In this document: positions 1 through 4,743 of the stretch, one piece after another
Position numbering within the stretch: the stretch's first letter is position 1
How the letters are laid out: every line of letters begins with the position of its first letter
Origin: Bacillus sp. (in: firmicutes)
GTDB taxonomy: Bacteria; Bacillota; Bacilli; Bacillales; Cytobacillaceae
DNA length: 5,892 bases
Assembly: GCA_003457145.1 (NCBI GenBank)
Contig: DMSR01000291.1
Span: 2,566 to 8,457 of the forward strand
Direction: 5' to 3'
Notes under the pieces: model-generated
Databases searched by the model: none
Told to the model about the DNA's origin: nothing
Seen by the model: the letters and a program-made list of their open reading frames with translations, nothing else
Position numbers and translations under genes: made by a program

Positions 1-127
1 TCCTGCGGGGTCTCATCTGTCCAGCTGATCCCGCAGGACATTGATTGGGCTCCCTCGAACCTGCCCACGCACGAGGGAAATGCGTTAGCATTTTCGGAGG
101 AGTCTACGCGCCTTCCACTACAATCAA
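1..127. repeat. GC-rich intergenic repeat with three hairpins, cut by the left edge
   Basis: Three inverted repeats follow one another. TCCTGCGGG at 1-9 pairs with CCCGCAGGA at 30-38, and two further pairs continue past a wobble. TCCCTCG at 51-57 pairs with CGAGGGA at 72-78. AAATGC at 78-83 pairs with GCATTT at 88-93 around a GTTA loop. In addition TTGATTG at 41-47 is the exact reverse complement of CAATCAA at 121-127, so bases 41-127 can close as a branched structure with terminal inverted repeats. GC content is clearly higher than in the flanking spacer. From memory, modules such as CTCCTGCGGG and ends such as CAATCAAC recur in many intergenic copies in Bacillus-like genomes; I know no accepted name for them. 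No reading frame here looks coding. The element probably continues past base 1. Confidence 0.6.
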
Positions 128-187
128 CAAGGTTTTAAACAATTCGGCCGGTATATCTAATGATTGCCAGTATACAGTTTAACGGGC

Positions 188-221
188 AAAAAATAAAACC
201 CAGGAACGAATCCCAGGCTTT
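188..221 (-). terminator. Rho-independent terminator of the small membrane-protein gene
   Basis: Read on the minus strand, an 11-bp stem (arms 211-221 and 195-205) encloses a five-base TTCGT loop and is followed by TTTT, A and TTTTTT down to base 188. Three of the stem pairs are G-U wobbles that form only in the minus-strand RNA; on the plus strand they become A-C mismatches. The terminator is therefore directional. It lies about 55 nt past the stop of the minus-strand gene at 276-461, which fits it as that gene's end. Confidence 0.65.
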
Positions 222-261
222 GTATTTCTTGTTTTTTATAGCATTCAAAGATAACCCTGTA

Positions 262-270
262 TGGTATAAT
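262..270 (+). promoter_or_regulatory. Candidate extended -10 promoter element reading toward lysR
   Basis: TGGTATAAT is a perfect extended -10 box (TGnTATAAT). No good -35 hexamer stands 16-18 bases upstream, which is tolerated for extended -10 promoters. Transcription would start near 277 on the plus strand, run antisense through the whole small gene at 276-461 and reach lysR with a leader of roughly 225 nt. Because only 41 bp separate the two divergent genes, a distant lysR promoter is attractive. The match rests on one nine-base motif in AT-rich DNA and could be chance. Confidence 0.3.
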
Positions 271-275
271 GCGGT

Positions 276-461
276 TTAGTGATTTAAATTTTTTCTGATT
301 CCGAAAAAAGTAAAAAGGGAAACAGAGGTTAAAATGGCCAGGGATGCGATTTCGAATGGAACATCGCGGTATGTTACCGAATCGTCTTTAGTAAAGTACA
401 TTAAACCGAATATAAATACTGACAATACTATGACGATCACAATGATATCTATCTTTTTCAT
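276..461 (-). CDS. Small two-helix membrane protein of unknown function
   Basis: The product is 61 residues long. Residues about 5-23 (IDIIVIVIVLSVFIFGLMYF) and about 36-54 (EIASLAILTSVSLFTFFGI) are hydrophobic enough to span the membrane. A short charged loop with a KDD cluster lies between them, and a basic tail (RKNLNH) follows. The start is well supported: ATG at 459-461 stands seven bases after a perfect AGGAGG (469-474). A wobble-dependent terminator follows the stop, so this is a single-gene unit. The gene is divergent from lysR across 41 bp, which makes control by that regulator possible but unproven. I do not recognise a family, and small membrane proteins of this kind are common in Bacillaceae without assigned roles. 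Confidence 0.75.
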   Translation of the reverse strand: MKKIDIIVIVIVLSVFIFGLMYFTKDDSVTYRDVPFEIASLAILTSVSLFTFFGIRKNLNH

Positions 462-502
462 TTAGTTACCTCCTATCCTATTAAGTAAGGGGTGCGATCA
501 TA
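462..502. promoter_or_regulatory. 41-bp divergent spacer holding both ribosome binding sites
   Basis: The spacer carries AGGAGG (469-474) for the minus-strand small gene and AAGGGGT (487-493) for lysR. The lysR site lies about nine bases before the TTG start at 503-505 and supports that start. The space left is too short for two ordinary promoters, so each gene's promoter must lie at least partly inside the other gene or beyond it. I saw no convincing -35/-10 pair or LysR-type T-N11-A palindrome within it. Confidence 0.5.
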
Positions 503-1405
503 TTGAACTTGGAACATTTAAAGACATTCATAGCTGCGGCTAAATATGAGAGCTTCTCCCAGGCGGGCAAAATGTTAAATCTGTCACAGCCTGCAGTCAG
601 CCATCAAATCAGCCAATTAGAGGCTTACTATAACAAACAATTATTTATCAGGGCCAACCGTAAGATTAAATTGTCAGAGGCTGGAAAAACATTGTTAGAA
701 CATGGGCAGCAGCTGATTGCGTTGAATGATAGGATGGAAAGCCTTCTGGCTGAAGGAGACTCCAGTCAAACGATCAAGATTGGCTGCAGCAATACGATAG
801 GTGAATGCCTCATATCCAAAATGATTCAGGATTTCATCAAATGGAGTTCGGATATTAAAAGCAGCCAGATCCAAATTACTATTGGTACTTCAGTTCATAT
901 TGCGGATTTGCTGTACGCTTCTGAAATCGATCTGGCCCTTGTTGAAGGACAAGCTGGACGCTACAATTTTGTTTCACATGAGTTTTATGACGATTTGCTC
1001 GTGCTCGGCATCTCTCCCCAGCTGAGAATTGACCCTGGGAATCAAGAGCCTGCAAAGCTTGAAGAAATGACATGGCTAATCCGTGAACCTGGCTGTGCCA
1101 TGAGGCAGGCAACCCTCGACTTGTGGAAAGGTCTCAATATAGCACCTAAGTCAGTCCTTGTTTACAACAGTAATACCTTAATTAAGGAAGGCGTTAAAAA
1201 TGGATTAGGCATTGCGGTTTTTTCTAAGCTTGCGATTTGTCCTGAGATACAATCAAGGCAGCTGATCGTCAGCCGCTTTAAAGACAGGGACCGCTACCGT
1301 CCATTTTACCTGTTAAGGACAGACAAGCAATTCAAGTCCAATCTCCATGAGAGATTATGGGACTTTATAGTAGACTTAGATGAAAATCCTAATGCTTCCT
1401 GTTAA
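503..1405 (+). CDS. LysR-family transcriptional regulator
   Basis: The 300-residue product has the usual LysR length and layout. The N-terminal winged helix-turn-helix covers residues 1-60 (NLEHLKTF, then SFSQAGKMLNLSQPAVSHQI at 17-36, then LFIRANRKIKLSEAGK). A linker helix follows, and the effector-binding domain starts near residue 91. The stretch GCSNTIGE at its beginning resembles the GASTTIGE-type ligand-pocket motif of the CysL/CbbR branch, so a small anionic effector is a reasonable guess and not a finding. The start is TTG, chosen because of AAGGGGT upstream and because the family motif begins there. The gene is divergent from a small membrane-protein gene and convergent with the cbb3 operon, so its targets cannot be read from position alone. 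The last codons and the stop lie inside the terminator hairpin. Confidence 0.92.
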   Translation: MNLEHLKTFIAAAKYESFSQAGKMLNLSQPAVSHQISQLEAYYNKQLFIRANRKIKLSEAGKTLLEHGQQLIALNDRMESLLAEGDSSQTIKIGCSNTIGECLISKMIQDFIKWSSDIKSSQIQITIGTSVHIADLLYASEIDLALVEGQAGRYNFVSHEFYDDLLVLGISPQLRIDPGNQEPAKLEEMTWLIREPGCAMRQATLDLWKGLNIAPKSVLVYNSNTLIKEGVKNGLGIAVFSKLAICPEIQSRQLIVSRFKDRDRYRPFYLLRTDKQFKSNLHERLWDFIVDLDENPNASC

Positions 1406-1423
1406 GAGGGCATTAGGATTTTT
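1383..1423. terminator. Bidirectional terminator between lysR and the cbb3 operon
   Basis: AAAATCCTAATGC at 1383-1395 and GCATTAGGATTTT at 1410-1422 are perfect reverse complements, giving a 13-bp stem with a 14-nt loop. On the plus strand the right arm ends in a TTTTT run (1419-1423), a standard intrinsic terminator for lysR. On the minus strand the stem ends in TTTT followed by CATCT, a weaker tail. The hairpin begins ten bases past the stop of the minus-strand operon, so it probably ends that too. The left arm codes the last residues of the LysR protein and the stop codon lies in the loop. Confidence 0.85.
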
Positions 1424-1432
1424 CAGATTTTC

Positions 1433-3016
1433 TTACTCCTTAGCCTTTTCTTCAGCCAATTCCTGCTCAAGTTCTGTTTGAATCGTAAGAGACTTGTGTT
1501 CATCAGAGGCAAGATAATCGATAATTTGCTGCCTTTGATCATCGGTCATTTTCGCACCATTGCCCTTCATACGATCGACAACTGCCGTCCATTGCTCGGC
1601 GCCTTTACTTGTGTTCTTCATGATTCGCCCGATGTCATGGCACTGAAGGCAAGTACCAAGGAATGCTTCCTCATTGATGTTCCTTGCGTCGGGGAAAACG
1701 AGTGTTGAAGCTTTCTTGATTGTGTTGGCAGCTTCTTCATTTTTTGTTTGGTAAGCCAACAGTTGATCTTTGGGAACGTTTGTTTTGATGGCGATTCCAT
1801 TCGGATTCAAGCCAACAGGGATTGTCTGCCTGAAATTCTTTTTCTTCGACAGATCCATTTTCGTGAGTGATTTCTCTCCCCAGTTTGAGCCAAACATCAT
1901 ACTCCCATCTGGACTCCACAAGAGCCAGTGGATATTCTGGACACCCCAGATTTTTCTGATGATTTTATAGTTTGCTTCTGGATCTAATACAGTCAAATAA
2001 CCTGCACCGTTCTGTGACGTATACCAATAGCCGTCTGGTGCTAAGTAAGGTATATTTGTTCCGGCGCCTGTCTTGACTGTCTTAATCAGTCTTACCTTTT
2101 CTGTATCGATGATTGAAATGGATCCATCTGAACGGTTGCCGGAAGTTAAATCATAAGTGTCGCCCATGAAGCTTACGTTTACGGGCTTAGGAATGTCACC
2201 AATTTTCTTCAGAAGCTTTTCTGTTTCTGCGTCATAAATAGCTACTTCATTATCAGCAGTGTTAGCAACAGCAACGTATTTACCATCATTGGACATATCC
2301 AGACCGGAACCTGTCCCTTTGCCGTAGTCTGTTTCTGTTCTCTCAAGGAATCTCATTTCACCAGACTCAATATCAATCACTGTAATGAACGGCTCTGCCT
2401 GCAGGCTGACAAAGAGCTTCTTGCCATCAGGAGTTACGTTTAAATCCCTTGGCTTTTTGCCGACACCTCTGAACACTTTTACCAGTTCAGCAGTTTCGGC
2501 ATCAATCATTCCGACAGCGCCTACACCATTCAATGAAGTAAAGGCATACTTTCCATCTCTTGAGAAGGTCATATGCTGCGGTGCAGGAGGCTTATCAAAG
2601 CCTGGAAAGTCGATGTTATGCTCTTCTAAAGTATCCATGTTGATTGCCAGCACGCTTGTTCCGTAACGTTGAGTCGCAAAAGCCCAAGTTTGGGTCTTGT
2701 TTAAATGAACATGGTGGGGTGTCCCTGAACTTTGAAAGTATTTTACAGGGTTGCCGGTTTTAATGTCGGCAATCGCTACCCCATTACTTACTTCATTTGC
2801 AGAAAGGATCCAGCCCTCGCCGTCCCAGTCCATATTTGTATCTGCGTTTCCATTAGGCTGGTCTTTCCACCAGTTTGAAGAATAGTTCTCATCCATTTCA
2901 GGAATTTCCCTTTTGTTTTCATCTCCAAGAGAAGCTTCCTTTACCGCAGCCTCTGAACAGGCTGTCAGTGAAAGGGAGAGAAGTGCAAAAGCTGAAAGTT
3001 TAAGAAGTCTTTTCAT
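1433..3016 (-). CDS. Beta-propeller lipoprotein with C-terminal cytochrome c domain
   Basis: The 527-residue product begins with a lipoprotein signal: KRLLK, a hydrophobic core, then lipobox LTAC with Cys20 as the lipidated residue. It should sit on the outer face of the membrane. Residues about 60-415 form repeated blades of the YVTN or cytochrome-d1-like propeller type (SRDGKYAFTS, TPDGKKLFVS, SNDGKYVAVA, SPDGSMMFGS, each followed by a V/A-I-D turn). Residues about 445-510 form a small cytochrome c domain with one haem site, CLQCH at 456-460. W476 and RM at 482-483 follow, a pattern like the haem domain of quinohaemoprotein amine dehydrogenase; M483 is a candidate sixth ligand. The tail is acidic and helical. 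Cytochrome cd1 has the reverse domain order. Propeller histidines are H101, H102, H104, H133, H148 and H363. ATG 3014-3016 follows AGGTGAGG. It is the last gene of the cbb3 operon, so a role in electron transfer to or from the oxidase is inferred; substrate unknown. Confidence 0.82.
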   Translation of the reverse strand: MKRLLKLSAFALLSLSLTACSEAAVKEASLGDENKREIPEMDENYSSNWWKDQPNGNADTNMDWDGEGWILSANEVSNGVAIADIKTGNPVKYFQSSGTPHHVHLNKTQTWAFATQRYGTSVLAINMDTLEEHNIDFPGFDKPPAPQHMTFSRDGKYAFTSLNGVGAVGMIDAETAELVKVFRGVGKKPRDLNVTPDGKKLFVSLQAEPFITVIDIESGEMRFLERTETDYGKGTGSGLDMSNDGKYVAVANTADNEVAIYDAETEKLLKKIGDIPKPVNVSFMGDTYDLTSGNRSDGSISIIDTEKVRLIKTVKTGAGTNIPYLAPDGYWYTSQNGAGYLTVLDPEANYKIIRKIWGVQNIHWLLWSPDGSMMFGSNWGEKSLTKMDLSKKKNFRQTIPVGLNPNGIAIKTNVPKDQLLAYQTKNEEAANTIKKASTLVFPDARNINEEAFLGTCLQCHDIGRIMKNTSKGAEQWTAVVDRMKGNGAKMTDDQRQQIIDYLASDEHKSLTIQTELEQELAEEKAKE

Positions 3017-3043
3017 GTAAAAGCCTCACCTCTCTTTTTTTCA

Positions 3044-3655
3044 TTAAAACCAGCCGACGAGAAGGACGAATACAAGGGTAGCGGTCGTACCCCAAGTGAT
3101 CCATACTCCCGGATGCGTAAGCCATTTTGTCTTATCATCTACACGAGAAATGCCCTGTGCAAGTCCGTATGGACAAACTTTACAGAACGAATTCCTTGCC
3201 TTGTATGATAGGGCTGTATACAGGACAGCTGTAGATGTGACTAGGAAAAAGTATTTATTCATGGTTAAGTTGATTAGAGATTCGCCAATCGTGGCTGGAT
3301 TATAAAAATAACTGACCGTAGCATAGGCCATAAAGAGGCTGACAACCATACTTAACACAAATGTTACAGCTTTTCCTTTCGAGCCTAACGCAGCTTCAAT
3401 TTTGTTTAACAGCATGCTGAATGTATTATGCGGGCATGCATATTGACAGAATGCCCTGTAAATAATCAATGAAAGTGACAGGAATGCCATTAGGAAAAGG
3501 AAAAGAAACACAAAAAATAGATACCCAGCCTCATAGCTTAACTCAAAGCCGAACAAAAACAATTTTTCATTATCGATGTCCATCCTGAATCCATTCCAGA
3601 ATGGAAGGGTGAATATAATTGTGAAAAATACCCATCTGCTTATATGTTTAGCCAC
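3044..3655 (-). CDS. Shortened CcoG/FixG-like membrane protein with four cysteines
   Basis: The 203-residue product has about five membrane segments (near residues 8-22, 43-66, 96-117, 134-151 and 184-202). The N-terminal half fits CcoG/FixG: an acidic MDIDNEKLFLFG segment, a long helix, then C70-QYA-C74-P, close to the CGYxCPQ motif. Near residue 158, C158-KV-C161-PYGLAQ followed by DDKT resembles the second CcoG motif. CcoG proteins are usually well over 400 residues, with a ferredoxin domain and an Ig-like C-terminal domain; both are absent here and the protein ends after the last helix. The four cysteines named are the only ones. In proteobacteria CcoG acts as a copper(II) reductase in cbb3 assembly; a copper or Fe-S role here is inferred from that and from position. 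NapH-like ferredoxin proteins are an alternative. Start is GTG at 3653-3655, five to six bases after AGGAGGA. The gene follows ccoP by 16 nt. Confidence 0.72.
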   Translation of the reverse strand: MAKHISRWVFFTIIFTLPFWNGFRMDIDNEKLFLFGFELSYEAGYLFFVFLFLFLMAFLSLSLIIYRAFCQYACPHNTFSMLLNKIEAALGSKGKAVTFVLSMVVSLFMAYATVSYFYNPATIGESLINLTMNKYFFLVTSTAVLYTALSYKARNSFCKVCPYGLAQGISRVDDKTKWLTHPGVWITWGTTATLVFVLLVGWF

Positions 3656-3671
3656 GTAAATCCTCCTTTCT

Positions 3672-4067
3672 CTATCTGTAATCCTTCAAATACTCATAAA
3701 CCAGGTTAATTTCTTTATCTGTGTAAAGGTGGCCAATCGCCGGCATAGTGTTCCGGCCCTTCTTGATGACATTTTTTATGTCTTCTTCAGGCATACGGTC
3801 CGTAATACCGCTTAAATCAGGGGCAGCCCCAGTCGCATGGCAGCTCATGCAAGTACCCTCGAAAATAAGCTCTCCCTTGTTATCCTGAGGGGCAGCTGCA
3901 GGTTCCACAGCTAATTTTCCTGGCATAAAGATGGCATATCCAATCGCCCAAATGGCAACGATGTAAAAGACCACGACTAAGAGATTAGGCACTTTATTAT
4001 GCTCGATCTTAATATCAGAAACGAGATCTGCTTCTTTGCTCTTAAGTTCTTGATATTTTTTTCCCAT
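3672..4067 (-). CDS. ccoP: CcoP-like membrane-anchored monohaem cytochrome c
   Basis: With the ATG start the product has 131 residues. A charged cytoplasmic N-terminus (KKYQELKSKEADLVSD) leads into one membrane helix at about residues 28-48. A linker follows, then one class I cytochrome c domain with haem site CMSCH at 73-77 and probable axial Met108 in NTMPAIG. Proteobacterial CcoP has two haems and about 300 residues, so this is a minimal form, as I recall from Bacillaceae cbb3 operons. It should carry electrons on the outer face into the CcoN-CcoO core. ATG at 4065-4067 is preferred because AGGTGG (4073-4078) lies five bases upstream. A GTG at 4074-4076 would add three residues, but it falls inside that ribosome site and is only three bases from AAAGG. 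An in-frame TAA just upstream rules out longer forms. Confidence 0.85.
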   Translation of the reverse strand: MGKKYQELKSKEADLVSDIKIEHNKVPNLLVVVFYIVAIWAIGYAIFMPGKLAVEPAAAPQDNKGELIFEGTCMSCHATGAAPDLSGITDRMPEEDIKNVIKKGRNTMPAIGHLYTDKEINLVYEYLKDYR

Positions 4068-4117
4068 TTTTCCCACCTGCCTTTAAAAAAGCTATTAGTA
4101 AGTGTAGCGAAAACCAT
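3977..4117 (-). CDS. Possible 46-residue small ORF overlapping the ccoP start
   Basis: ATG at 4115-4117 lies nine bases after a perfect GGAGG (4127-4131), a better ribosome site than that of ccoP. The frame encodes MVFATLTNSFFKGRWEKWEK and continues to a TAG at 3977-3979. It overlaps the first 91 bases of ccoP in another frame. The first 16 codons lie in the 121-nt ccoO-ccoP gap; the rest may be only an out-of-frame reading of ccoP. It does not look like CcoQ/FixQ, since no clear membrane helix is present. It could be a coupling or leader peptide, a remnant of a longer ccoP N-terminus, or chance. The remainder of the gap shows only a weak GCTG-GAA-CAGC hairpin. Confidence 0.25.
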   Translation of the reverse strand: MVFATLTNSFFKGRWEKWEKNIKNLRAKKQISFLILRSSIIKCLIS

Positions 4118-4188
4118 TTCCTTAAACCTCCAGGGTTCAAGTGAATTGCTTATATTCAGCTGTTCCAGCCAGGATGTGTATGCTTTGC

Positions 4189-4728
4189 TTAATGATTCGT
4201 TTCTTTTTCCTGGTTCATTTCTTTTTTGTATTCTTCTAGTCTTTCTTCGGTAGGCTTTAGACTCATCAAGTAAGCAACCAGGTCATCCAGTTCCTGATTC
4301 GTCAAATAATCGAACGCAGGCATGATTGAGCCGGGACTTGTCGATTGAGGATCAATCAAATGCTGGCGCTGCCAGTCCTCATTATATTTCAGGCCAACCC
4401 ACATTAAATCCGGACCAGTACGATTAGAACCCAATAAATGGGGTAAGTCATATTTATAGTCGCCGCCTTTTGTTACTGGACCAAGGTTTTGGTTCGTGTC
4501 AGCAGGCAACGCTCTTACGAATTGAGTGTGGCATGTCTGACAGCCATTTTGGATATATATTTCTCTTCCTCTTGCTTCTGCAGAATCCTCTGGGTAATTG
4601 CGAAGCTCGCCGCTCGCAGTGGCAGAGTTAATTTCCTGGTCGAAAAGGGGAAGGATGACTGTACCCGCGACACCAAAGGTCCATAAGATTAAAGCAACGA
4701 TTAATACTGCTGATGGTTTACGTTCCAA
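4189..4728 (-). CDS. ccoO: cbb3-type cytochrome c oxidase subunit II (monohaem cytochrome c)
   Basis: The 179-residue product has one N-terminal membrane anchor (residues about 7-29, AVLIVALILWTFGVAGTVIL) and a single cytochrome c domain. The FixO pattern is clear: GREIYIQNGCQTCHTQFVR with haem site at 63-67, TGPDL at 104-108, W119 and HL at 123-124, then PGSIMPAF with axial Met136. It relays electrons to the haem b centres of CcoN on the outer face of the membrane. It is somewhat shorter than proteobacterial CcoO, which is usually above 200 residues. The C-terminus is highly charged (EERLEEYKKEMNQEKE). The start is TTG at 4726-4728, six bases after GGAGGG (4735-4740), with the preceding ccoN stop 15 nt upstream, so the two are probably translated together. 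Confidence 0.93.
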   Translation of the reverse strand: MERKPSAVLIVALILWTFGVAGTVILPLFDQEINSATASGELRNYPEDSAEARGREIYIQNGCQTCHTQFVRALPADTNQNLGPVTKGGDYKYDLPHLLGSNRTGPDLMWVGLKYNEDWQRQHLIDPQSTSPGSIMPAFDYLTNQELDDLVAYLMSLKPTEERLEEYKKEMNQEKETNH

Positions 4729-4743
4729 TGTGTTCCCTCCTCT

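Noticed and set aside
151..176. GTATA and TATAC as an operator palindrome in the left spacer
   Set aside because: Only five bases per arm with a long spacer in AT-rich DNA; expected by chance.
199..217. CCCAGG occurring twice, as a direct repeat or regulator half-sites
   Set aside because: Both copies are the two arms of the wobble-paired minus-strand terminator stem, which explains them.
419..448. CTGACA followed 17-18 bases later by ATGATA/TGATAT as a lysR promoter
   Set aside because: The -10 match is poor under either spacing and the stretch lies inside the small gene; kept only as a possibility.
1433..3016. Identification as cytochrome cd1 nitrite reductase (NirS), NirN or nitrous oxide reductase (NosZ)
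   Set aside because: Domain order is the reverse of NirS, no CuA cupredoxin domain is present, and the propeller has six histidines, too few for the seven CuZ ligands of NosZ.
4118..4260. Extension of the small frame upstream through the ccoO end, suggesting a ccoO-ccoP fusion broken by frameshifts
   Set aside because: The open frame there is largely purine-rich charged sequence overlapping the real ccoO C-terminus, and ccoO has a normal stop.
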